A stretch of DNA of 64,000 nt, taken from positions 5,456,001 through 5,520,000 of the forward strand of contig NC_134830.1 in assembly GCF_004210375.1 (NCBI RefSeq). Reading direction: 5' to 3'. Made by a program: the position numbers and the translations under genes. Shown here piece by piece: positions 14,157 through 26,300 of this stretch (its first letter is position 1; each line of letters begins with the position of its first letter). The notes beneath the pieces are model-generated. The model saw only the letters and a list, made by a program, of their open reading frames with translations. It was not told the origin of the DNA and searched no databases. The DNA is from Tachypleus tridentatus (Eukaryota > Arthropoda > Merostomata > Xiphosura > Limulidae).

Positions 14157-14322
14157 TTAATCTCGTTCAAAAAATGCCCATCTGTGAGAATGCCGAACAT
14201 GACTTCGTTGTCTCTGTTTGGTACGTTTATAATGTTCTGGGCGTTTCGGGCATTTTCCGCTGGTAGCATCGTAAGGTCCATATTCACAGTCTGGTATGTG
14301 ACAGTAACCCGCCAGTACACAC
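14157..14322 (-). CDS. Pvf: Pvf exon E: terminal exon, Cys-rich end, basic tail and stop
   Basis: The acceptor is tatgttttag then GTGTGT. The first base completes an Arg codon, and 54 codons and TAA follow. The translation starts CVLAGYCHIPDCEYGPYD, continues SGKCPKRPEH and ends in a tail rich in Lys, Arg and His that finishes WAFFERD. Four cysteines continue the Cys-rich region of exon D. The basic tail could bind heparan sulfate, as retention tails of PDGF/VEGF ligands do; this is inference. A longer open frame across the same bases in another phase (14108-14371) has no family resemblance and is a shadow. Confidence 0.85.
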
Positions 14323-17300
14323 CTAAAACATAAAACACGTTTAAAGTTTCGAATCGAACAGACGAAGGCAAAATTTAAAAAAAAAATGCAAATAAACTTT
14401 ATAAAACTTTGAAGTTATTTTATCTGCTGTCTTCGACATGTTTAGGTTTCACATTAATATAATTTTAGGTTCACAGATAAACAAACGTCTTACTAACCAC
14501 ATTACCAATATATTAATAATACTACTAACATATAATTTCAAGTTCGTATGACAGTAGCTACAGTATATATTGGTGAACATGACGAAGACGCTGTGTGTTA
14601 GAATATACATTGATGGACATTAAGAACTTCATACAACTGTTATAATACACAGTTATAAAATTAACTTCACAATACATTTACTAACGTTAACTGATGAAGA
14701 ACTCGTATCATTTAAAAGTTAAGAACGAAAACTGACTTTAATTTCGTTATTATTACATCTTGTTCATCATCAGAACTACACATGGCCACGTTTTCCACCT
14801 CAACATCACCATCACATTTGTCTTCCAAACTGCCATGATTGATCCGTCATTATATCGTCCAAAACGAGAGCATATCGAAAAAGAAAATGGTGGCGTTGAA
14901 GGTTATTAATTATTTTATGTTTACAACGTTCTAAGTACATGTACAAAGATCTAGACCAGGAATATAACTGTCGAAAAAATAAAGAAGAGGTCAAAAGTAG
15001 CAAGATCAAGAAACCAATGTTAACTGATAAAATACACAAAGTCTGAAACATAAGAAAATTTAAAATGTAACTGTTTTCGCAATTAACTGGCGTTAAATAT
15101 TTTTTAAAAAATACACATTGACCAAAATATTCATCTATTAGTTATTTCAATAACCATTTGCGTCATGGACCTGGTAAAATCAACTTACTATGAAGGACTT
15201 TTAATGGGTCTTGTGGATCTGACCAAAATAACCTTCGTTATAAAGAACATTTCTGGATGTTGCAAAAACGTAATTTTAAACATTTGAAATAGAAAAGTAA
15301 ATATTACCCCAATTATTAATATTAAATACATTTTGTTTTTGAATCTAAAGAGTGAATATTTGTGTTTTATAAAGCCTTGAAACATTTCAACTAAAGTTCA
15401 ACGTACACTAAGTCATAATGGAATATGACATGAACTGGTCCATAACAAAATATAGCTTATGATAGATAATTATGAAAGATGACGTCTCCTTGGTCATTAA
15501 GAAATATGACATACCTCTTTTCTACACCTACAAGAGCATCTCGTCCTCTTTTGATTCGTAAACAGGGCTTCTGGTGGTCAAAGCAATCGCAACTACATCT
15601 CCCGTCAGGATACTCTCGCATGTAGAAAGGAACAGGACATTTCTGACACCTGGTGAGAAAATACGATTATGTGAATTACATCTAATACAATAACACCAAC
15701 AACTAAAGTGAGACGCTTCCTTTCATTCGAAGTCTTAAGTAAACAAAAGTGTTAAGTATCTAGTATTAAGCACTGCCTGATCAGAGGAAACTTGGTGGTG
15801 GATAAGAAGGTCTTGTAGTTAGTGTTTGAGATACACCATATTTAAAGTGATCTATTTTGAGCATGTAAGTTACTATATATTAAACATCGAGACTGTAGAC
15901 ACACATTCAGAAGGATCTGACATCTGTTAAAAAACAAGACTGTAGACACACTTTCAGAAGGATCTGACATCTGTTAAACAGCCAGACTGCTGACACACTT
16001 ACAGAAAGATCTGATATCTGTTAAACAGCCAGACTGCTGACACACTTTCAGAAAGATCTGACATCTGTTAAACAGTCAGACTGCTGACACACTTTCAAAA
16101 AGATTTGACATCTGTTAAACAGCCAGACTGCTGACACACTTTCAGAAAGATCTGACATCTGTTAAATAGCCAGACTGCTGACACACTTTCAGAAAAATCT
16201 GACATCTGTTAAACAGCCAAACTGCTGACACACTTTCAGAAAGATCTGACGTCTGTTAAACAGCCAGACTGCTGACACACTTTCAGAAAGATATGACATC
16301 TGTTAAACAGCCAGACTGCTGACACACTTTCAGAAAGATCTGACATCTGTTAAACAGCCAGACTGCTGACACACTTACAGAAAGATCTGATATCTGTTAA
16401 ACAGCCAGACTGCTGACACACTTTCAGAAAGATCTGACATCTGTTAAACAGTCAGACTGCTGACACACTTTCAAAAAGATTTGACATCTGTTAAACAGCC
16501 AGACTGCTGACACAGTTTCAGAAAAATCTGACATCTGTTAAACAGCCAGACTGCTGACACACTTTCAGAAAGATCTGACATCTGTTAAATAGCCAGACTG
16601 CTGACACACTTTCAGAAAAATCTGACATCTGTTAAACAGCCAAACTGCTGACACACTTTCAGAAAGATCTGACGTCTGTTAAACAGCCAGACTGCTGACA
16701 CACTTTCAGAAAGATATGACATCTGTTAAACAGCCAGACTGTAGACACGCTGTCCTCTAATCTTGTAATTCTCCTAATTAAATACGAAAAAAAAAATCGC
16801 ACAAAATTACAAATTTCTAATCTATTTCTTCTCTAGTCTATAAATAAGTTCAATACTTGGCACGTCTATGTGCAGAAGTATTGACGTAGTCCTGTGCTAA
16901 TAAATTCCGGGGAAAAAAATCGCTATTTTTAGCCTGAACGACACCTTGTGTAACATATGGGTTAAGCGGCCAGGTCAGAGACTCATTCATAAGTTAGAAT
17001 TACTGATCAGTGGGAGGGCATAAGGTCAACAGCAGTTGTCGCCTATGAGGCTTCTACTCTTATTAGAAGAACAGAATTCACTGTTATGGTTATAATATTC
17101 ATACAGTTGAAGTACCGAGCCTGGTCACAGCTCTAACCTTGGACGTAACGGTAACTAAAATTGCCACCTGGTTGATGTTTTTATGGAATTGAACCTTGTA
17201 AGTGACAGCAAGTACATAGCTAGGGTTGCCACCTGGCAGGTTTATATGGACTTGTTGTTTTTTCTGAGTTTAACGATTTGCATTGTTTCCATATTACAAG

Positions 17301-20300
17301 AGGAATTCTTATGTTAAATGCTTCTTTGTTCAGCTAAAGGTCTTTATCGCTTCGTTGTCCCAACTGCAAGGTCATCACAAGCTGAAAGTCGTTGTTGAGT
17401 TGTCCCTGTAACAGATTCACTATTACGTATCTATTTTATTATCTGCTTGTTTCAGTTTAATATATATTTAGAATTGCATATGTGTATCGCGAAAGTTCCG
17501 CCTAGTCTAAATTTGTAGAAGATTCTTGGGCGTAAGAATCAACAACTACTAAATGTGTATGTGATACTAGCGATTGCCGGTGTTGCTGCTAAGTGAACTT
17601 TCGATAATGTCGCGTTAAAACTAATAAATACACACGCGGAGAAACAGTTTAATAATACTGTTGGTTTGCTACACTCAGTATACTATAAACATCGGTTTGT
17701 TTGTTTTGAATTTCGCGCAAAGCTACTCGAGGGCTATCCTAGCCGTCCCTAATTTAGCAGTGTAACACTAGAGGAAAGGAAGCTAGTCATCACCACCCAC
17801 CACCAACTCTTGGGCTTCTCTTTTATCAAAGAATAGTGGGATTGATCGTCACATTATAACGCTCCTACGGCTGAAAGGGCGAGCATGTTTAGTGCGACCG
17901 GGATTCGAACCCGCGAACTCGGATTACGAGTTGAACGCCTTAAAACACTTGGCCATGCCGGGCCTAAAACAGCGGAAACTATAATTGTGGTAAATGCTTA
18001 TTAATAGGAAAACGACAAACATTTGATCAGGAACGTTCATATATTTCAAACATCACAAATTTCAGAGAATTAGCTTCGGATCTAAATATTTTTACGAGGA
18101 CATTAGATATTTTCATCAGAAAAACTCACGTGTGAAGAATAGAGTTACTTAGTACTCCCGTCAAAGGAAGTGTATCAACATAAAAGTGATTCGCGGCTCG
18201 TGAACAGTCGACAAAGTTTTCAGTTGCAGACCGGATAGAGGGCTTAATATTGTTTGTAAGTTTGTAAACCTTTAGCAAATAAATTAGAATTAATTCGCTC
18301 ACCGCGAACCGTCGATAAAATATTCAGCTCCAGACGAGATAAAATACTCAGTATTATTTGTAATAACCGTTATTATGAATTGTATTGTTGTTTGTATATT
18401 AAAATATATTTGTATTGTTGTAGTGATATCACAGATACAAGCCATCGTTACAGTGTTGTCACATCTAAAGGTCACTGCTGTCGTGTTATCACAGATACAG
18501 GTCGTCGTTACAGTGTTGTCACATCTAAAAGTCACTGCTGTAGTGTTATCACAGATACAAGCCATCGTTACAGTGTTGTCACATCTAAAGGTCACTGCTG
18601 TAGTGTTATCACAGATACAGGTCGTCGTTACAGTGTTGTCACATCTAAAAGTCACTGCTGTAGTGTTATCACAGATACAAGTCGTCGTTACAGTGTTGTC
18701 ACATCTAAAGGTCACTGCTGTAGTGATATCACAGATACAAGTCGTCGTTACAGTGTTGTCACATCTAAAGGTCACTGCTGTAGTGTTATCACAGATACAG
18801 GTCGTCGTCACAGTGTTGTCACATCTAAAGGTCACTGCTGTAGTGTTATCACAGATACAGGCCATCGTTACAGTGTTGTCACATCTAAAAGTCACTGCTG
18901 TAGTGTTATCACAGATACAGGCCATCGTTACAGTGTTGTCACATCTAAAGGTCACTGCTGTAGTGTTATCACAGATACAGGTCGTCGTCACAGTGTTGTC
19001 ACATCTAAAAGTCACTGCTGTAGTGTTATCACAGATACAGGTCATCGTTACAGTGTTGTCACATCTAAAGGTCACTGCTGTAGTGTTATCACAGATACAA
19101 GTCGTCGTTACAGTGTTGTCACATCTAAAGGTCACTGCTGTAGTGTTATCACAGATACAGGTCGTCGTCACAGTGTTGTCACATCTAAAGGTCACTGCTG
19201 TAGTTTTATCACAGATACAGGTCATCGTTACAGTGTTGTCACATCTAAAGGTCACTGCTGTAGTGTTATCACAGCTACAGGTCATCGTTACAGTTTTGTC
19301 ACATCTAAAGGTTATTGCTGATGTGTTTTCACAACACAGTGAAATTCCACAGTTTTAAACGACAATGGTAAAATCTGTTAAGAAACAAAAGCTATTTATC
19401 TACCATGTATAGGAGAATATGGTACTACAAGAGGACCATGTGATACATTTGTGTACTGTATTATCATATATTAGTGTATTGTAATACATTAGTGTACTGT
19501 ATTATCATATATTAGTGTATTGTATTACATTAGTAGGCTGTATTATCATATATTAGTGTATTGTAATACATTAGTAGACTGCATTATCATATAATAGTGT
19601 ATTGCATTACATTAGTGTACTGTATTATCATATATTAGTGTATTGTAATACATGAGTGTACTGTATTATCATATATTAGTGTATTGTAATACATGAGTGT
19701 ACTGTATTATCATATATTAGTGTATTGTATTACATTAGTGTACTGTATTATCATATATTAGTGTATTGTAATACATTAGTAGACTGTATTATCATATATT
19801 AGTGTATTGTAATACATTAGTGCACTGTATTATCATATATTAGTGTATTGTAATACATTAGTGCACTGTATTATTATATATTAGTGTATTGTATTACATT
19901 AGTAGACTGTATTATCATATATTAGTGTATTGTATTACATTAGTAGACTGTATTATCATGTATTAATGTATTGCATTATATTAGTGTACTGTATTATCAT
20001 ATATTAGTGTATTGTATACATTAGTAGACTATTATTATATATTAGTGTATTGTAATACATTAATGTACTGTATTATCAAATATTAGTGTATTGTAATACA
20101 TAATTGTACTGTATTATCATATATTAGTGTATTGTAATACATTAGTAGATTGTATTATCAAATATTAGTGAATTGTAATACATTAGTGTACTGTATTATC
20201 ATATATTAGTGTATTGTATTACATTAGTAGACTGTATTATCATATATTAGCGTATTGTATTACATTAGTAGACTGTATTATCGTATATTAGCGTATTGTA

Positions 20301-23300
20301 ATACATTAGTGTACTGTATTATCATATATTAGCGTATTGTATTACATTAGTAGACTGTATTATCATATATTAGCGTATTGTAATACATTACATACTGTAT
20401 TATGGTATATTAGTAGTCTGTATTATCGTATGTTAATAGTCTGTATTATTACGTATCAGTAGTCTGTATTATCGTATGTTAATAGACTGTATTGTTATGT
20501 ATTAGTAGTCTGTATTATCGTATGTTAATAGACTGTATTATTATGTATTAGTTGTCTGTATTATCGTATGTTAATAGACTGTATTATTATGTATTAGTAG
20601 TCTGCATTATCGTATGTTAATAGACTGTATTATTATGTATTAGTAGTCTGCATTATCGTATGTTAATAGACTGTATTATTATGTATTAGTAGTCTGCATT
20701 ATCGTATGTTAATAGACTGTATTATTATGTATTAGTAGTCTGCATTATCGTATGTTAATAGACTGTATTATTATGTATTAGTTGTCTGCATTATCGTATG
20801 TTAATAGACTGTATTACTATGTATTAGTAGTCTGTATTATCGTATGTTAATAGACTGTATTACTATGTATTAGTAGTCTGTATTATCGTATGTTAATAGA
20901 CTGTATTACTATGTATTAGTAGTCTGTATTATCGTATCTTAATAGACTGTATTACTATGTATTAGTAGTCTGTATTATCGTATCTTAATAGACTGTATTA
21001 CTATGTATTAGTAGTCTGTATTATCGTATCTTAATAGACTGTATTATCACACATATTTGACTTAACCCTATCTGATGTGTGTAGAGGTTGGATTTGCTTT
21101 GTCATATGCCGTTTTTTCAGTTTTTTACGTATGTGAGAAAGCTAAATGTTATCTTACAACTGATCTGGAAATGCAGAAAACTGAGAAAATATTTTAAGCT
21201 TTGTTTAATTCGTTCGGATTTACAATATTCTGTAAAGTTAAAAAGCGAGTGAATCACGATACCCACCTACTGGATATTGGAGTTCTCCAACCAACTATAT
21301 TGTTCTGTTCCGAATGAGCTTTCGGCAAACATCAAGAAAGTGACGTATACAGCCAATGTACGTGACGCGTCAGTGACATGTTGCACGTGCTTGTGCATGA
21401 TAATAACGGTGATTACCATAACAGTAACTTCGTTAGACTGTCTTTCACTCGTCACTTTCACTATCAAAAACAGACAAGTCTAAAAAAGATAAAATTATTT
21501 ATCTCGTGTCTAGAGTGCAGAATTTGTTGTGGTCCGAGTAGAAAGTTTTAACGTTTATTTTTTTTTTGTAATCTGTTTCATGATTTAAATATGATAAACT
21601 ATAGTTTCTTTAGCTTATTAGTTTTCGAAACTTTCATATCATTAGTGTTTAAAAATTATGTGTAACTTGACGCACGAGCTGGAACCGTAACCTGAACTAC
21701 TTCTGGCTGACGTATATTCTGGTTTTGCATAACGCCTTTGGTATAATCAACGAGCGCTATCTCTTTTAGCTGCTGACTACCAGACTTACCCAGACAAACT
21801 AAATAATGCTGTAGTACTGGACCAGACATATTTCCCTCTTACAAAAACATGTACCTGAATAATATGATGTAGTTCTAGGCCAGACATTTCGTCCTTTTAC
21901 GGAAACATGAATTTAAATAATGCTGTAGGTCTAGGGCACGCATACCGAACTCCACTGATAAGGCGGTCTGTGGATTTACAACACTAAAATTAGAGATTCG
22001 ATTCCTCTCGGTAGACTCAACAGATAGCCCAATGTAGCTTTGCTATAAGAAAACACACACAGACACACCACACTCTTACGAACACATGTTCCTAAATGTT
22101 ATTGAAGTTCAAAGCTAGACGTACTGCCCGCTGAAGAAAAAAAAAATCTACCTAAATAATGTTTCTGTTAGGAAAACAAAAGTAAATATTAGTCTAGGTG
22201 CTTTCATAATAAGTTTAAGAACACCACGTGCACTTACTGAACATAACTAATCAAAACCCACTTGTTAAAACATGTAACAATAAATGTCAGGCAGGTTGTT
22301 GTTTTCAACGTTTATTTTTCACCTATAATTAACGACCGATTTTTCCTGAAAGTCTTCATGCAATTAAATATCAAACAATAACTAAAACCTGCTACCTTTA
22401 CCCGGGTTTCGTGACTGACACTCAACAGTGCCAGAGAGAGAGAAAAAAGAACCTAAAACCTTCATAAAAAAAGATGTAATACACACGATAAAATGTGTTT
22501 ATTTTTGAATTTCGCGCAAAGCTACACGAGGGTTATCCATGCTAGCTGTCCCTAATTTAGCAGTGTAAGCCTAGAGGGAAGGAAGCTAATCATCACCACC
22601 CACCGCCAACTCTTGGGCTACTCCTTTACCAACGAATAGTGGGATTGACCGTCACATTATAACGCCCCCACGGCTGAAAGGGAGAGCATGGTTGGTGCGA
22701 CGGGGATTCGAACCCGCGATCCTCAGATTAACCACCTGACCCCGCTTGCCCTTCCTCTGGTCAGTAGTAGTTCTAGACTACAAGAGGTTATGTCTGAGTG
22801 TTAGCAGTCTCTGACCTGGCCGTTTAGCCCATGGATATTTGACAATACGCATCTTACAACTAATTTATTATTTAACAAAAACAAACAAATTTTACACGTC
22901 CTTTTAATTTTCTGTTTAGTTTACAACGTGATTACTACCTAGCAATATTTAAAACACCCGTTGAAATTTTACCATAGTACCAACAGGTAAGTCAATGTAT
23001 TTTCTTCACATTTTAACTGCAAGTAATTTGTAACCTTCAATTAATTTATTTAAATATATTTTTAATGAATTACCCAGGAGTACACATATTTATGAAAATT
23101 TCATTTTGATTCTTTGTAATTAGCTATTACGACTTTATTAAGTCACTGGCCTTATCGCAACAGTCGAAATATTTCGTAGTAGTAGGCTTGAAAATGTTGA
23201 AAGTAACTGAAGGTTGTTTGTACGATACCTATTACACCAAACAAAGGACTAGAATGAGATGAGTACCTCACGTGATGTAGATAATACGAACGAGAGAAGC

Positions 23301-26300
23301 AACAACTAGTCACGTGATTTACCTACCTTGTGTTGAATCGTGAATCATACTAGAAATCTAATATGGCTCTTATTTTATTTTTGTTAACTCGAACAACTGT
23401 TTGTTTTATTTCTTGGACTACTTAGATTTCTGATGTACGTTGTAACATCACTAAAACAGAGCTGACAGGAGAATTTAACGTGTAATTTCCTTCGCAAACA
23501 AAGAATATACAACTTACTTTGATGTTTGATCACCAGGGGGCCCACGACGTTGACTGGTGGGTTTTGCTTGTATTCGTGGTCGGTTGTTTATTGGTTGACA
23601 CTCGCATTCGGTATGATTGATAAACAGTAACTTTTCTACGGCATTGTTCAATCCTATTCGTATGCTGTTGTCTTTAAGATGGAGGGTCTGTGGTAGAGAA
23701 ATGTACTATTTTAGTAACATCGTGGTCAAAGTTTCAACTTTGGTATGGTTCATTATCGTAGATGCCGGTACAAAAAAACAACAAAAAACTCGTTTTTTAT
23801 GAAACATTTTATATTAGTACAACGAAATGATTTCTTCAACGTTGATAGGGAAGGCTATTTTCATAGTAAGCGTAGAATCATAAATCATCCAAAAATTAGG
23901 TGTAAGAGAGGTTCTCTTTAAGTAATCGAATATATAATATCATAATATAGAGCGTTTTTTGTTCCTACTAAAGCACAAAGCTACACAATTGCAGCACAAT
24001 CAATTAATGTTGATTCATTTAGGCCTAATTACAATCAATTTGCTCAACCACGTAATGAACGTGAACAAACCTAATGGTGAAAATTTTCACGTACTGATAA
24101 ATGAAGATCTTCAGGGTAGTTTAGGCAGCAAAACTTTGCAGACGACAAGTTTTTGTAGCAATGTGAAAACACTGATTAATTTAGGCCTATATATAAACAA
24201 CGTGGAAATCTTACCATCTTTCTAGATAAATTTTGTATTAAGTTGAACAGGCGTCTTCTTTATATGTTTATTGGTATGATAATAGATTTTGTTGTTTTGA
24301 AAATTAAACAATTCCTAAATCATACTCATTTATTATTGTTGATTCTTAAAATGAGGTCAAAGCATGTAATGAAATGTTACACTTTAAGATTTACATGCAG
24401 GTCTAAAAGTGTACGTTAAATATTCTATGTGACAGTGCTGATTAATGTGACTCTAGTAAAATTGAAAACAGAAGATTGGGAAAAGATAAAATAAAACAAT
24501 TATTGGCTGATGATTTGGAGCAAAAGAACAGTTCATTAATCATTCTTTGTTTTTGATATTATAATTTTTGGCCTAAGTATAAAAATAAATACACATACGT
24601 ACACAGTTGACACACAATCTCACTTCTAAGTTATCAAACTAAACCAGGCCTCGCTACGGAACACTGGGAAGTAGAGTAGTTGGGAACTAGCAAGGAACAC
24701 TTACATAGAAATGTAAGGTGACTTCCTGCGTGTATAGGGGGCCACATGTATGGAGTTCGTCATCGCAACACCCAGTTTCATCTGCACACCGATGTAGTAT
24801 GGTACAACGAGGTACGTACTGTTTGGAAACGTCTGGAAAGTAATCCTTCACTCGAACTACTTGGGGCTGTGGGGTCTTGCATACCGTCTTCCTCCTAATC
24901 TCCAGGAAGTGGTCATTTGCTCGACGGACGTCTTCAAGCTCTACATGAACGACACAACAATATGTCTTTCATCCTTCTATTGAACAGTGACGAAGACTCA
25001 TAAAATAAATTGAAACAAGTGAGTTAAATATGAGTACAAGCACGCGCTGATTATAATTTCTCATGAATAATTTTATATTTCCTTCAATACAATTTGCTAA
25101 AGTTGCTATTTATATAATCTTACATATATTCAAGTTGGAAGCTAGTGACTAAGATGGTGGTGGTATAAATACATTAACAGTTCCCAAATAGACGTTCCTC
25201 GGCCCCTCGAGGGTCACCCTAAATTAGAGTGTGATTATAATACTTCATATCACACACGACGGTTAACAGAGTCAATTGGGGCGTCCACCCCACAGTTCAC
25301 ATTTGATAGTTTAACACGCGATTCTGAAATATTTAATCAACTGCTCATACTCGAGAGTCTAACATAACCATTTGGGGTATCTACCCCACTGCTAATGCAA
25401 GCCACTGGAACATCTACCCTACAGTTCACGCTCGATAGTTTAATAGATGTCACTGGGGCATGCACCCTAGCGTTTATCGGAATTAGCTGAAAATAAACTA
25501 TCCAGCATATGGGAAGTGTTGTTAGAACGTCTAACGAATCAAAAACATTTGAAAATAGGTTGTTTCCCTCCTAGTGATTCAGCGGTAAGTATAAAAACTT
25601 CTAACGCTGAAAGCCTGGTTTCAATATTTCTTGTGGGCATAGCACAGATAGCCCACAGTGTAGTTTTGTGATTAACAATAAACAAACAACATTAGGTTAC
25701 TGTTTATAGGCTGCCCAATACATAATTGTCATTGAATATTAGATGTTAAATCTATCAGGGATGCTTTTCAAAAATCATTACATATGTTATAATTTCACGA
25801 ACAAAGGACACCCTTGTGCAAATTAATTGAAACGAGACGGAAAACTACGATTTCTTCAATTTTTACGTTTTATTTCTGAAAATCTAAAAATTACTCACAA
25901 ATTAATACATGATATAACCGCCTTTATTTTTCAGAAAATCATTAATCCGCTTTGGCATCGAGTCCACGAGTTGACCGGAATCTTTACTAATTTTTGGAAC
26001 GCGGTACCACAACTCCATTATGGCTTCAATTAGCTTATCTTTTGTAGTACAGTCTTTTCCCCGAAGTCTTTCTTTACAAATCGCCCAAAGCTTTTCAATA
26101 GGATTTAAGTCCGTAGAGTTTCCAGGCCAGTCCAGCATCTTTATTCATGTTATAGTCATAAAATTCTTCACAAGTTTCGATGTTTGGAACGAAGCCAGAT
26201 CTTGCTGAAAAATGCCAGATCCATCTGGAAATCTCTTTTTTCAATTCTGGAACGACTCTTCTCTGCAAAACTTCGATGTACTGTGGTCCTCGCATCATAC

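Noticed and set aside
14108-14371. 87-codon minus-strand frame overlapping Pvf exon E
   Set aside because: It is the wrong frame; the Cys-rich frame joined in phase to exon D explains these bases.
18299-19358. Three long overlapping frames of 313-328 codons on both strands
   Set aside because: They all come from the 60 bp minisatellite and cannot all be genes; there is no domain or flanking exon.
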